From: Rhizobium sp. ZPR4
GTDB taxonomy: Bacteria > Pseudomonadota > Alphaproteobacteria > Rhizobiales > Rhizobiaceae
Assembly (NCBI RefSeq): GCF_040215725.1
Contig: NZ_CP157970.1
Coordinates: forward strand, 124,001 to 188,000
Length of the DNA: 64,000 nt
Direction of reading: 5' to 3'
The position numbers were made by a program, and so were the translations under genes. The notes under the pieces are model-generated. The model worked only from the letters and a program-made list of their open reading frames with translations. It was not told the DNA's origin and made no database searches. Positions 44,583 through 55,000 of this stretch are shown here, one piece after another (position 1 is the stretch's first letter; each line of letters starts with the position of its first letter).

Positions 44583-44963
44583 TCACGGCTTCAAAGCCAC
44601 GACGGCCTCAATTTCAACCAAGGCACCCTTTGGAAGAGCGGCGACTTGATAGCACGCGCGCGCCGGAAACGGATCACTGAAGTAGCCAGCATACACGTCA
44701 TTGACTGCCGCAAACTCTGACAGATCGGTCAGAAGTACCGTGGTTTTTACAACGTCAGTCATTGCCGCTCCTGCAGCTTCGATGATCGCCCGCATATTCG
44801 CGAGGCATTGACGGGCCTGTTCCGCAGAGTTTGAGCCTGATATGCTCCCAGTCACTGGGTCGAGCGGAAGCTGCCCCGAGACGAACAGGAACCCATTGTG
44901 AATAGTTGCTTGGGAGTACGGCCCAATAGCCTTGGGCGCGTCTGATGTGTCAATCTTCTGCAT
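44583..44963 (-). CDS. RidA-family enamine/imine deaminase
   Basis: A 126-residue protein of the YjgF/YER057c/UK114 group: PKAIGPYSQATIHNGFLFVSGQ, LANMRAIIEAAGAAMTDVVKTTVLLTD and the catalytic Arg in FPARACYQVAALPKGALVEIEAV. RidA hydrolyses reactive enamine/imine intermediates released by PLP enzymes. Here it stands behind an amino-acid ABC transporter and near a PLP aminotransferase-fold enzyme, so it probably helps degrade the imported amino-acid-like compound. It is the last gene of the leftward transport operon, 55 bp behind the ATPase gene. Confidence 0.92.
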   Translation of the reverse strand: MQKIDTSDAPKAIGPYSQATIHNGFLFVSGQLPLDPVTGSISGSNSAEQARQCLANMRAIIEAAGAAMTDVVKTTVLLTDLSEFAAVNDVYAGYFSDPFPARACYQVAALPKGALVEIEAVVALKP

Positions 44964-45018
44964 TTTTACATATCCATAGTCGATGCTCTAAGGGCATTAG
45001 TTTCACGGCACGCGCAGG

Positions 45019-45822
45019 TTAACGAACGCGTGCCAGGAACTCGCGTGTGCGTGGCGATTGCGGATTTGCAATCATCTCGCGCGGCTCGCCGATTTCGACG
45101 ACAACGCCGCCATCCATAAAGATGAGTTGGTCGGCGACGTCCCGGGCAAAACCAATCTCGTGGGTCACCACGACCATGGTCATTCCGCTCGTGGCCAAGT
45201 CTTTCATAACCGCCAGGACTTCGCCGACGAGTTCGGGATCGAGCGCGGAGGTGGGTTCGTCGAAAAGGAGAACCTTCGGCTTCATTGCGAGGGCGCGAGC
45301 GATTGCGACGCGCTGCTGCTGTCCACCCGAAAGGCTTCGAGGATACGATCCTGCCTTCTCGCCCAGGCCAACTCGGTCGAGTAGCTGCAGGGCATGCTTC
45401 TTGGCAGACGCGACATCCTCTCGGCGGACGCGGACTGGAGCCTCGATTATGTTTTCCAGCACAGTCATGTGCGGGAAGAGATTGAACTGCTGGAACACCA
45501 TACCGATCTCAGCGCGTCGCTGACAAATGGCGGCGGCCGGAAGTTCGTAGAGCTTGTTACCTTCCAGGCGATATCCGACGAAATTGCCGTCCACCAGCAA
45601 CAGACCACCATTGATCTCTTCCAGGTGATTGATGCATCTCAGGAACGTGCTCTTGCCCGATCCTGATGGGCCAATGATGCAGGCAACCGATCCTGCAGGG
45701 ACCTGCAGGTCAACGCCCTTCAGAACTTCGAGTGCTCCAAATGATTTCCGGACGCCGGCCGCATGTACCATAACATTCTGCGCCACTCCGAATTTTGCCC
45801 GATGCGAAACATGTGCGTTCAT
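45019..45822 (-). CDS. Polar amino-acid ABC transporter, ATP-binding subunit
   Basis: A 267-residue ATPase of the GlnQ/HisP type. Walker A is GPSGSGKST, the signature LSGGQQQR, Walker [14 protein letters not shown], and the switch His lies in VVTHEIGF. It drives uptake through the permease encoded directly upstream (4-bp overlap). The genes around it supply the permease, a periplasmic binding protein and RidA, making a complete import operon. Substrate is an amino acid or opine-like molecule, not more exactly known. Confidence 0.95.
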   Translation of the reverse strand: MNAHVSHRAKFGVAQNVMVHAAGVRKSFGALEVLKGVDLQVPAGSVACIIGPSGSGKSTFLRCINHLEEINGGLLLVDGNFVGYRLEGNKLYELPAAAICQRRAEIGMVFQQFNLFPHMTVLENIIEAPVRVRREDVASAKKHALQLLDRVGLGEKAGSYPRSLSGGQQQRVAIARALAMKPKVLLFDEPTSALDPELVGEVLAVMKDLATSGMTMVVVTHEIGFARDVADQLIFMDGGVVVEIGEPREMIANPQSPRTREFLARVR

Positions 45823-46766
45823 GCTGCGAGCTCCTTATGACGAAAGTTGAAGGCAGATTTGACGAGTGTACCGAGGAAGGACTTCTTCTGGAGGGGTTGC
45901 TCATCACGCGAAAAGTGCAGCTCAAGGTGATACTGACCGAATGTCAAAATGGAAACGATGATCAGATACCAACAGGTCACCACCAACAGCAACGGCATCG
46001 TTTCGAACGTTCTCGCGTAAATTGACTGGGCAGAATACAGAAGCTCCTGCACGGCGACGACACTGACGAGTGACGTCATTTTGAGTAGGTTGATCGCCTC
46101 GTTACCCGTCGGCGGGATGATGATCCGCATGGCCTGCGGAAGAACGATGCGTCGGGTCAGCTGGCTCGGCGTCATCCCAAGGGAGATGGCAGCTTCCGTC
46201 TGGCCCTTTGCCACGGCCTTTAAACCGCCTCGGATGATCTCGGCCATATATCCGGATTCATGCAACGATAGGGCCACGACCGCGGCCGTTATCGGCGTCA
46301 TCACGTCGTTCATCGATACAGAGAAAACCGTCCCGACGCCCGGAATCCAAAGGGTAACGGTCTTGAAGATCAAGGACAGATTGTACCACAGAATGATCTG
46401 AACGAGCGCGGGAGCCCCGCGAAAGAGCCAAATGTAGGCGCGCGCCGGAACGGAGAGCAACTTGCTCGGAGACAGCATCATCAACGCGACAGCGGTTCCG
46501 AGGACCACTGCGCACCCCATGATCACGAGCGTCAACAGCAGCGTCGTCTTAACGCCGTTGATGATGACCGGGTCGAACATGTAATGACCAACAACCGGCC
46601 ACTGCAGATTGGGATTTTCATAGAATGCGTACGCCACACCAGCCAGCCCCAACCCGACTAGGCTGATGGCTGCAACGCGAAACGGGTGTCGTAGGGGGAC
46701 AACCTTCAGGCTGCCGGGGTCGATTTGCTCGGATGGCTGGGTACTCGTCACCTGGATAATAGACAT
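45819..46766 (-). CDS. Polar amino-acid ABC transporter permease
   Basis: A 315-residue inner-membrane protein. A first helix lies at about 31-48, followed by the HisMQ-type core with [29 protein letters not shown] and the EAA loop [35 protein letters not shown], which contacts the ATPase. Only one permease gene is present, so the channel is presumably a homodimer. The extended N-terminus (about 80 residues before the core) is somewhat longer than in many family members. It overlaps the ATPase gene by 4 bp. Confidence 0.92.
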   Translation of the reverse strand: MSIIQVTSTQPSEQIDPGSLKVVPLRHPFRVAAISLVGLGLAGVAYAFYENPNLQWPVVGHYMFDPVIINGVKTTLLLTLVIMGCAVVLGTAVALMMLSPSKLLSVPARAYIWLFRGAPALVQIILWYNLSLIFKTVTLWIPGVGTVFSVSMNDVMTPITAAVVALSLHESGYMAEIIRGGLKAVAKGQTEAAISLGMTPSQLTRRIVLPQAMRIIIPPTGNEAINLLKMTSLVSVVAVQELLYSAQSIYARTFETMPLLLVVTCWYLIIVSILTFGQYHLELHFSRDEQPLQKKSFLGTLVKSAFNFRHKELAA

Positions 46767-46876
46767 GATGGTCGGTCCTTGTACGCAACGAACTGGTTGA
46801 ATTAACCAGCCCGGTCGTGAATTTCAGCAAGGTTGCGAGTGCCTCTCCAGTTGATTGAGGCACCCGCTGGGCATTG

Positions 46877-47722
46877 TTACTTCGGGAGCTGATCGGCGCT
46901 CGAAATCACATCTGCCTTCTGAACGGCCGCAGGTCCCATCTGATACTTGTCGAGGACCTTGGCATATGACCCATTGTCCATCAGGTGTTGGAGAACCTTC
47001 TGGAGCATCTCGGCCGTCTTGGGATCGTCCTTGGGAATGGCGATACCAAGTGGCAACGGGAAGTATTCGCCAGGAGCGACCACCATAGCACCCTTGGTGG
47101 TGCCGACGTAGTAGATTGCGGCGGTCGTATCGTCAAAATAACCATCCACGCGGCCAGACAGGACCGCCTGGATGATATTCTGCTGCTGCGGATAGAGAGA
47201 CTTCTCGATCTCTGGCTTGCCGGCAGCCTTGCAGTCGGCGCTCAGTTTGTCCGCGGCAAAGTCGCCCGAGGATCCGTTATGCACTGCCACTTTGGCGCCG
47301 CACAGATCGTCCTTCGACTTGAAGCGCGAAACCTTGTCTGCCGGCGTCACAAGAACGATGCCGGACTTGAGGAACGTGACGAAGTTGACAATCTTCAGGC
47401 GTTCGGGGGTCGCAGTAAACGTGCTCCACGCGATCTTACCGCGGCCGGCCGTAATACTCGGAAAAATCGACGGGAATGGCGTGGTAATGATATCCAGTTT
47501 TGCGCCGAGAGCCTCGGCTGCGGCTGTCGCCAGCTCGACGTCCAGGCCTGCGGGTTTCCCGTCCTTGTCGAGAAACTCGAAAGGAGCATAATCCATCGTG
47601 CTGAGGATGGTCAGCTTCCCGGTTGTGGCGACATCGTCGCTTTTCGGCAGATCGTCGGCCCACGCCGAGTTGGCCGCGATGATTCCTCCGAAAACGAGCG
47701 CACTGTAGATCATTTTTGACAT
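46877..47722 (-). CDS. Periplasmic amino-acid-binding protein
   Basis: A 281-residue family 3 solute-binding protein with a signal peptide (SKMIYSALVFGGIIAANSAWA). The mature part has LTILSTMDYAPFEFLDKDGKPAGLDVELA (the ligand-binding start), FPSIFPSITAGRGKIAWSTF, and LCGAKVAVHNGSSGDFAADKL. It captures the substrate for the transporter behind it. ATG 47722 has GGGGAAG about 6 bases upstream; ATG 47806 lies too far out for a signal peptide. A T-N11-A site similar to those at the LysR gene lies at 47805-47819, so it is probably under that regulator. Confidence 0.93.
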   Translation of the reverse strand: MSKMIYSALVFGGIIAANSAWADDLPKSDDVATTGKLTILSTMDYAPFEFLDKDGKPAGLDVELATAAAEALGAKLDIITTPFPSIFPSITAGRGKIAWSTFTATPERLKIVNFVTFLKSGIVLVTPADKVSRFKSKDDLCGAKVAVHNGSSGDFAADKLSADCKAAGKPEIEKSLYPQQQNIIQAVLSGRVDGYFDDTTAAIYYVGTTKGAMVVAPGEYFPLPLGIAIPKDDPKTAEMLQKVLQHLMDNGSYAKVLDKYQMGPAAVQKADVISSADQLPK

Positions 47723-47804
47723 TTTCAGCTTCCCCTTTATTGGTTGCCTGAAAATAATCGCGCCGGTCAATGAATTAGTCAAATCGATGTTTATCATACG
47801 AAAC

Positions 47805-47819
47805 ATGCATATTATTCAT
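47805..47819. promoter_or_regulatory. Candidate LysR site upstream of the transport operon
   Basis: On the minus strand ATGAATAATATGCAT: the same frame ATGAAT-N5-CAT and T-N11-A spacing as the exact repeats at 49701 and 50830. It lies about 85 bp before the binding-protein start. Confidence 0.4.
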
Positions 47820-48003
47820 TATACCGTAGGTCATCAGGTCTACGGTTTCAGCTGCAGTTTCAGAGTTTTGAACTGACCGCTTACCCGTTTGAAATAGCAT
47901 GGCATTGCCTGCGCGCCGGCCATTTCGCCCGGAAGGGCGCCGCCACCGACCGTCGCCGACAACAGCGACCTAAGGCCAGAAACTGCATTCATTCAGCCGG
48001 CGG

Positions 48004-48270
48004 CTAATGCAATCGAACCGCCGAGTGACGAAAGGTGCTTGGGCATGCGAACCACGTGTTGTAGTTTGCCGTGTATTCGTCTGGGAACGCATCTGCCAAC
48101 CGGTAGACTAGGTTTCCTTGCGACAGTTCTTCAAGACCAGCGGCCAAGGCGGCGACCTGACGTTGCTCTCGCGCTGTCCTCTTCCGATCTTCGTCAGCTC
48201 GCACACATACTTCTTCGATCTCGTTGCGATGCGAGACCGCCGCTTCCTCCAGAAGCGGTGAACAAACCAT
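48004..48270 (-). pseudogene. Chemoreceptor HAMP-region remnant
   Basis: A fragment of a methyl-accepting chemotaxis protein: EEVCVRADEDRKRTAREQRQ, VAALAAGLEELSQGNLVYRLADAFPDEY is the second HAMP-like unit seen in rhizobial receptors, compare [14 protein letters not shown] in the intact receptor of this window. Before and after it the similarity stops abruptly and no signalling hairpin follows, so it is a piece left after deletion. It lies between the binding-protein and aminotransferase genes. Confidence 0.6.
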
Positions 48271-48382
48271 GCTGACCGGGAAAATATCTTAATTAAAATT
48301 GCGTAAAGTTCAAATATATCTATATCATGCTGCAATACTATTGTGAATAGTATGATATATTATAAATAGATAAATATGAATA

Positions 48383-48408
48383 TGGCCTCATAATTTCTTA
48401 CGAGGCCA
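48383..48408 (-). terminator. Hairpin behind the class V aminotransferase gene
   Basis: TGGCCTC, 12 bases, GAGGCCA; on the minus strand followed by an A/T-rich tract. It lies 31-56 bp after the stop of the leftward aminotransferase gene and probably ends its transcript. Confidence 0.55.
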
Positions 48409-48438
48409 ATCTGACAGGCTACTTTATTTTATTTATAA

Positions 48439-49602
48439 TCATTTATCACAAAGTAAATCTACTTCAGCTTTGGTCGCAACCATAACTGAGATAATCTCCT
48501 CGATCTCGTCCACGGTATTATAATAGTGAGGGGATATCCTGATAGCTTCGCTCCGAATGCTTGCAAAAATCCCTTGAGCTGCCAATGCCGAGTGCATCGC
48601 CATCGCACCTATGCCAGGTTTCCTGAGGAGAACGATACCCGACCGCGATCTGCGTTCGAACTGATGTACGGGTTCAATCCCATGACGCAGCGCGATTTCG
48701 CAGAGCTTTTCATTCAGGTCCAAGACCCGGTTCTCAATCCAATCGATGCCGAGTTCGTCGATCTGTGCAAGTCGCTCGGCTAGCCCCAGAATCCCGGATC
48801 CATTCGCGGTCCCCGGCTCGAACCGCCGTGCATCGGGCAAAAAGTCGAGTTGCCGATGAAACGCAAATGGGTCGTTAACACTTAGCCATCCCACGATCGT
48901 CGGGGTGATTTCCGCAAGCGCCCGCTCCGAGAAGGTAGCAAAACCAACCCCCCGTGGCCCCATGAGCCATTTATGGGCACTTACAACAAGGACGTCGACA
49001 CCGGCGGCCCCGACATCCAGATTGATCGCACCAATCGACTGCGTGCCATCAACGACGAGCAATGCGCCGAATTCTGAACACAAGGCTCCCAAAGTAGCTA
49101 CGTCCGCTCGGAAACCGCTGAAAAACTGGACATGGCTCAGCGCGAGAACGCGGGTGCGGCTATCCATCGCCGACCTGATCTGATCCGGATCCAGGCGCCC
49201 TTCCTGTGAAGATATCAGGCGAACGTCGACGCCTTTCGAAGCCAGTTGAATCCAGCAAAGGTAGTTCGAGGGGAACTCCTGCGCGCAGACAACCAAGTTG
49301 TCTCCCTCACGCCAATCAATTCCGAGCGCCACCAGTGAGAGGCCATGGGAGGTATTTTGCACGTAGGCGACGTTTTTCGATGACGAACCCACGAGCTTCG
49401 CCGCAAGCTCGCGGCCTCTGTCAAAGTAGGGTTTCGAAACCTCTTTTGCGTCGCGAAGTTGATCTGCAATGATCTTATCGTAATGTTGACTGGCTATGCG
49501 AACGCGCGTTGGAACTGGCGTTACAGCTGCGTTGTCGACATAAATCTTATTTGCCAAATAAGTGATGTCGCTGCGCACATTGTTTAATTTTTGATCGTCC
49601 AT
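48439..49602 (-). CDS. Class V aminotransferase-fold PLP enzyme
   Basis: A 387-residue protein of the cysteine desulfurase/isopenicillin-N-epimerase-like group. The PLP Lys is in VVSAHKWLMGPRGVG, the Asp that holds the pyridine nitrogen in LLVVDGTQSIGA, and AYVQNTSHGLSLVALG is the phosphate-binding turn. It may desulfurate, epimerise, lyse or transaminate an amino-acid-like substrate; the specificity cannot be deduced. It is divergent from the LysR gene 134 bp away with a shared T-N11-A site, and close to an amino-acid importer and RidA, so the locus looks like a dedicated catabolic unit. Confidence 0.88.
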   Translation of the reverse strand: MDDQKLNNVRSDITYLANKIYVDNAAVTPVPTRVRIASQHYDKIIADQLRDAKEVSKPYFDRGRELAAKLVGSSSKNVAYVQNTSHGLSLVALGIDWREGDNLVVCAQEFPSNYLCWIQLASKGVDVRLISSQEGRLDPDQIRSAMDSRTRVLALSHVQFFSGFRADVATLGALCSEFGALLVVDGTQSIGAINLDVGAAGVDVLVVSAHKWLMGPRGVGFATFSERALAEITPTIVGWLSVNDPFAFHRQLDFLPDARRFEPGTANGSGILGLAERLAQIDELGIDWIENRVLDLNEKLCEIALRHGIEPVHQFERRSRSGIVLLRKPGIGAMAMHSALAAQGIFASIRSEAIRISPHYYNTVDEIEEIISVMVATKAEVDLLCDK

Positions 49603-49700
49603 AGCTACAACTTTCGTTTTCCCAATCGGACTTGCACGTCTGATCGCTCGTCGATAGTAGATGCCGAAGGTGGATGAGGCAAATTCGATGTGCTAATTGA

Positions 49701-49720
49701 GAAAATGAATGCTGCTCATT
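49701..49720. promoter_or_regulatory. LysR site in the aminotransferase/LysR intergenic region
   Basis: GAAAATGAATGCTGCTCATT. The core TGAATGCTGCTCA fits T-N11-A and is flanked by ATGA/TCAT. The identical 20 bases occur inverted at 50830-50849 before the EamA transporter gene. Confidence 0.7.
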
Positions 49721-49736
49721 CCGCTTGGAGGATTTG

Positions 49737-50696
49737 ATGAACTTCAGCGCAATCGATCTCAACCTTCTTCGCGTATTTGACGTGCTGATGAGGGAAGGCA
49801 ACGTAACCTTAGCGGCCGAGCGCCTGGGGCGCACGCAGTCGGCGGTAAGCCATTCACTCGGCAAGCTGAGGGAATTGTTCAAAGATAAACTATTCGTCCG
49901 TGACGGTGGTTCAATGAAACCGACGCCGCGTGCTATCGAATTGGCTGCCGAAATTTCAGACGCACTTGCCAGCATTAGAGCGACTATCGATCGCTATCAG
50001 CTCTTCGTGCCGAGTCAAACCAGGCGAGCTTTTCGGGTGGGCCTTATCGACTACCACGGAGCGCTGGTCATCCCGGAACTGATCCGGCATTTCCGCGCAG
50101 AGGCCCCACACGCGACCCTCAATGTGATGCCAACCTCAAAGGAGGAGGTCGGGCGGCTCGTACTAACGAGAAAGCTCGATTGCGCGATTATTCTCAACTT
50201 CGACCAAGACGATCAGAATCTGCTGCTATCTGAGATTGGGCGAGACAACCTGATGTGTGCGATATGGAGTGGCAGCCAATTGCTGAGCCAACCTCTCACT
50301 CTCGAGCGCTACCTGGCTGCCACACACATTCAAATTTCCGCCGATGGAATGTCTGAAGGACTGGCCGACAAGGCGCTTCGCGAATTGGGGCTCCAACGAA
50401 GCGTGGCTGCGAAGATACCCAGCTATCTCGTAATCCCGTGGGTCTTACGCGGATCCGACCTGATAACGCATTGTGCGGATAGCATGCTCTTGAACCTTGA
50501 TGACAAAAGCGAAGTTTGTTTGGTCGACCCTCCTATCACGCTTCCTGTCATGCCGATTTCGTTGATCATCCACAAGCAAATGGCGACCGATCCGGCAACG
50601 ACCTGGCTAAAGGGTCTGATCGAAGAGATCTATGCGGACCGACAAAAGCGCAAGGAAGCTGCTCGAACTGTCAGCCCTTTGGTCAGACGTGGCTAA
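49737..50696 (+). CDS. LysR-family regulator of the amino-acid cluster
   Basis: A 319-residue LysR regulator. The N-terminal winged HTH is FSAIDLNLLRVFDVLMREGNVTLAAERL, GRTQSAVSHSLGKLRE and LFVRDGGSMKPTPRA, followed by a periplasmic-binding-fold effector domain (from about 90). ATG 49737 has GGAGG 7 bases upstream. It is divergent from the PLP enzyme. Exact inverted copies of a 20-bp T-N11-A sequence flank its gene, one before it and one before the EamA gene, so it probably controls both and its own expression. Confidence 0.92.
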   Translation: MNFSAIDLNLLRVFDVLMREGNVTLAAERLGRTQSAVSHSLGKLRELFKDKLFVRDGGSMKPTPRAIELAAEISDALASIRATIDRYQLFVPSQTRRAFRVGLIDYHGALVIPELIRHFRAEAPHATLNVMPTSKEEVGRLVLTRKLDCAIILNFDQDDQNLLLSEIGRDNLMCAIWSGSQLLSQPLTLERYLAATHIQISADGMSEGLADKALRELGLQRSVAAKIPSYLVIPWVLRGSDLITHCADSMLLNLDDKSEVCLVDPPITLPVMPISLIIHKQMATDPATTWLKGLIEEIYADRQKRKEAARTVSPLVRRG

Positions 50697-50829
50697 CAGA
50701 ACCGACCGCCGGATGCTGTTTCGGCATCCCAGGCACCTCAGCTATCGACGGCCTTTATCGCACCGAGCCCGGCAGTGAGGATAGAACGCATGGTTGTCGG
50801 CAGCGCGCAATAGCGTGCGACCGCGCAAT

Positions 50830-50849
50830 AATGAGCAGCATTCATTTTC
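50830..50849. promoter_or_regulatory. LysR site upstream of the EamA transporter gene
   Basis: AATGAGCAGCATTCATTTTC, the exact reverse complement of 49701-49720. It lies about 110 bp before the transporter start. Confidence 0.7.
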
Positions 50850-50958
50850 TTTATGACCAAAGCGAATTTGCTTCATGTCTCGTGGCGATTTAGAGTTTTG
50901 CCATCATCGACCTGTGCGACCTTCTTCGGCCCACGACTTTCAGAATCGACCAGAGACC

Positions 50959-51882
50959 ATGAAACTAGATCGAACAATTGGCACCAGCGTACTGCTACTG
51001 GTCACTTTCGCACTTTGTCGGGGCAGCGCGTATAGCCTCACAACCGTCGCCTTCACGGCTATGTCAAGTGGCACGGTAGCGTTTCTGCGTTTCGCGATTG
51101 GGGCAATAGCATTGCTTGCCTGGGCAGCGTTCTCGATACAAGGAGTTGGTTGGCTAGCTCGCGATTGGAAGCCAATTCTGGTTTTTGCTCTCATTGGGAA
51201 TTCCATTCCGTTTGGTCTCATGACCCTTGGCCAGGAAACCGTCCCCAGCGGTCTCGCCTCAGTGATGATGGCGCTTACACCGATGTTTTCCGCGTTGGTT
51301 GCCCACGTGTGCTTGCCTGATGAGAAGCTCACCTCCCGTGCAGTGGTTGGGTTGGCAATCGGCTTTGCCGGCGTGTTCGCGATTGTTTATGCCCGCGGGA
51401 AGATAAATCTGAATGCAGGCATGCTGTACGGCTTGGGTGCGTTGACGCTGGCAGCGATCTGCATCGCGGTTAATATCGTTTCGGTTCGCTTTTTTCGCCC
51501 CACAAATGAGCTTGGTACTGCTACTTTCAGCCTTGTCGTGGCAGCAATTACGCTCGCGCCCTTTATCAATTTTTCCGATTTTGCCAGGCCTGTGCCGATG
51601 GAAGTCGTTTACGCCTGCGTTGCGCTCGGAACCGTCAGCACTGCATTGGGCTGGCTGTCTCTGTTGGCATTGTCGAAGCGGGCAAATGCTGCGTTCTCGT
51701 CGACCGTCAACTATCTCATTCCGATCGTCGGAATGGCGATTGGGGCAATCTTCCTCAATGAGGACATCTATTGGACGGATGGCGTCGCGCTTGCCTTGAT
51801 TATCGGCGGTACGACACTCGTGAAATCTGGTCCCGCCCGGCCGGCAACAAGCAGGAAAGCTGCTGAAGAGCCTGCGGCCTGA
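50959..51882 (+). CDS. EamA/RhaT-family (DMT) transporter
   Basis: A 307-residue inner-membrane protein with ten helices in two EamA repeats: LLLVTFALCRGSAYSLTTVAF, ALIGNSIPFGLMTLGQETVPS and in the second half YACVALGTVSTALGWLSLL and STVNYLIPIVGMAIGAIFLNEDI. Such proteins usually export amino acids or metabolites. The start is ATG 50959 (MKLDRTIGTS). With its upstream LysR site it probably removes excess substrate or a product of the PLP enzyme. Confidence 0.9.
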   Translation: MKLDRTIGTSVLLLVTFALCRGSAYSLTTVAFTAMSSGTVAFLRFAIGAIALLAWAAFSIQGVGWLARDWKPILVFALIGNSIPFGLMTLGQETVPSGLASVMMALTPMFSALVAHVCLPDEKLTSRAVVGLAIGFAGVFAIVYARGKINLNAGMLYGLGALTLAAICIAVNIVSVRFFRPTNELGTATFSLVVAAITLAPFINFSDFARPVPMEVVYACVALGTVSTALGWLSLLALSKRANAAFSSTVNYLIPIVGMAIGAIFLNEDIYWTDGVALALIIGGTTLVKSGPARPATSRKAAEEPAA

Positions 51883-52022
51883 GGTTCGAGAATACAGTTT
51901 TAACGGTATCCGGCTCCCGGCCGGCGATTTGAGACTGCGCAAGTTCACATCTGATGGCACGAGAGACTTAACACTCTTTCACCGAGGATCATGCCCCTCC
52001 AACTTCAGGACTGGAGCATCAG

Positions 52023-55000
52023 TTGCCCATATCCAAAATACTGGTTGCCAACCGTTCCGAAATCGCCATCCGCGTATTCCGCGCCGCCAACGAGCTTGGC
52101 ATAAAAACGGTGGCCATCTGGGCCGAGGAAGACAAACTCGCGCTGCATCGCTTCAAGGCGGATGAGAGCTATCAGGTCGGCCGCGGTCCGCATCTTGCCC
52201 GCGATCTCGGGCCGATCGAGAGCTATCTGTCGATCGACGAGATCATCCGCGTTGCCAAGCTTTCCGGTGCCGATGCCATCCATCCGGGCTACGGCCTGCT
52301 GTCGGAAAGCCCGGAATTCGTCGATGCGTGCGATGCCGCCGGCATCATCTTCATCGGCCCGCGCGCCGATACGATGCGTCAGCTCGGCAACAAGGTCGCG
52401 GCCCGCAATCTCGCAATCTCGGTCGGCGTGCCCGTCGTGCCGGCAACCGAGCCTTTGCCTGAAGATATGACCGAAGTGGCCAAGATGGCGGCGGAGATCG
52501 GCTATCCGGTCATGCTCAAGGCATCCTGGGGCGGCGGCGGGCGCGGCATGCGCGTCATCCGCTCCGAGGCCGATCTCGCCAAGGAAGTGACGGAAGCCAA
52601 GCGTGAGGCGAAGGCTGCCTTCGGCAAGGACGAGGTCTATCTCGAAAAGCTCGTCGAGCGTGCCCGCCACGTCGAAAGCCAGATTCTCGGCGACACGCAT
52701 GGGAATGTCGTGCATCTGTTCGAGCGCGACTGTTCGGTCCAGCGCCGTAACCAGAAGGTCGTCGAGCGCGCACCGGCCCCCTATCTCAGCGACGCGCAGC
52801 GTCAGGAGCTGGCGTCCCATTCGCTGAAGATCGCCAAAGCGACGAATTATATCGGCGCCGGCACCGTCGAATATCTGATGGACGCCGATACCGGCAAATT
52901 CTACTTCATCGAAGTCAATCCACGCATCCAGGTCGAGCATACGGTGACCGAAGTCGTCACCGGCATCGATATCGTCAAGGCGCAGATCCATATTCTCGAC
53001 GGTTTTGCCATCGGTACGCCGGAATCGGGTGTTCCACGCCAAGAAGACATCCGTCTCAACGGCCATGCGCTGCAGTGCCGTGTGACGACGGAAGATCCGG
53101 AACATAACTTCATCCCGGATTACGGCCGCATCACCGCCTATCGCTCGGCCTCGGGCTTCGGCATCCGTCTCGACGGCGGCACCTCCTACACCGGTGCGAT
53201 CATCACCCGTTATTACGATCCGCTGCTGGTGAAGGTGACGGCTTGGGCGCCGAACCCGCAGGAGGCGATCGCCCGCATGTACCGTGCGCTGCGCGAATTC
53301 CGTATTCGCGGCGTGGCGACGAACCTCACCTTCCTCGAAGCGATCATCACGCACGAGAAATTCCGCGACAACAGCTACACGACGCGCTTCATCGATTCGA
53401 CGCCGGAACTGTTCCAGCAGGTCAAGCGCCAGGACCGCGCCACCAAGCTTCTGACCTATCTCGCTGACGTCACCGTCAACGGCCATCCGGAAACGCGCGG
53501 TCGTCCCGCGCCCTCGCCGAAGGTTGCCGAGCCGGTATTGCCCTATATCGACAGCAATATTCCCGATGGCACCAAGCAGCTGCTCGACAAGCTCGGCCCG
53601 CAGAAATTCGCCGAATGGATGCGCGGCGAAAAGCGCGTACTGATGACCGACACGACGATGCGTGACGGCCACCAATCGCTGCTGGCGACGCGCATGCGCA
53701 CCTACGACATCGCCGGCGTCGCCGGCACCTATGCGCGCGCGCTGCCGCAACTGCTGTCGCTGGAATGCTGGGGCGGCGCCACTTTCGACGTCTCCATGCG
53801 CTTCCTGACGGAAGATCCGTGGGAGCGTCTGTCGCTGATCCGCGAGGGCGCGCCGAACCTGCTCCTGCAGATGCTTTTGCGCGGCGCCAACGGTGTCGGC
53901 TACACCAACTATCCCGACAATGTCGTGAAATACTTCGTCCGCCAGGCGGCCAAGGGCGGCATCGACCTCTTCCGCGTCTTCGATTGCCTGAACTGGGTCG
54001 AGAACATGCGCGTGTCGATGGATGCCGTTGCCGAAGAGAACAAGCTCTGCGAGGCGGCGATCTGCTATACGGGCGATATCCTCAATTCCGCCCGCCCGAA
54101 ATACGATCTGAAATATTATACCGATCTCGCCGTCGAGCTGGAAAAGGCCGGCGCCCATATCATCGCCCTGAAGGACATGGCGGGCCTCCTGAAGCCGGCG
54201 GCGGCCAAGGTGCTGTTCAAGGCGCTGCGCGAGGCGACCGGCCTGCCGATCCATTTCCATACGCATGACACGTCGGGCATTGCGGCCGCAACCGTGCTCG
54301 CGGCGATCGATGCCGGCGTCGATGCGGTCGATGCGGCGATGGATGCGCTGTCGGGCAATACCTCGCAGCCCTGCCTTGGCTCGATCGTCGAAGCCCTTAA
54401 AGGCTCCGAGCGCGATCCCGGCCTCGATCCCGAATGGATCCGCCGCATCTCCTTCTACTGGGAAGCCGTGCGCCACCAGTACGCCGCCTTCGAAAGCGAT
54501 CTCAAGGGGCCGGCCTCGGAAGTCTATCTGCACGAAATGCCCGGCGGTCAGTTCACCAATCTCAAGGAACAGGCCCGTTCGCTGGGCCTGGAAACCCGCT
54601 GGCACCAGGTGGCGCAGGCCTATGCCGACGCCAACCAGATGTTTGGCGATATCGTCAAGGTGACGCCGTCCTCCAAGGTTGTCGGCGATATGGCGCTGAT
54701 GATGGTGAGCCAGGATCTGACGGTTGCCGATGTCGAAAACCCGGCCAAGGATATCGCCTTCCCGGATTCGGTCGTTTCCATGCTGAAGGGTGATCTCGGC
54801 CAGCCGCCGTTCGGATGGCCGGAGGCGCTGCAGAAGAAGGCGCTGAAGGGTGACAAGCCCTATGTCGTTCGCCCGGGCTCGCTGCTGGCTGAGGCCGATC
54901 TCGATGCGGAGCGTAAGGTCATCGAGACCAAGCTGGAGCGCAAGGTCGATGATTTCGAATTCGCCTCCTACCTGATGTATCCGAAGGTCTTCACCGACTA

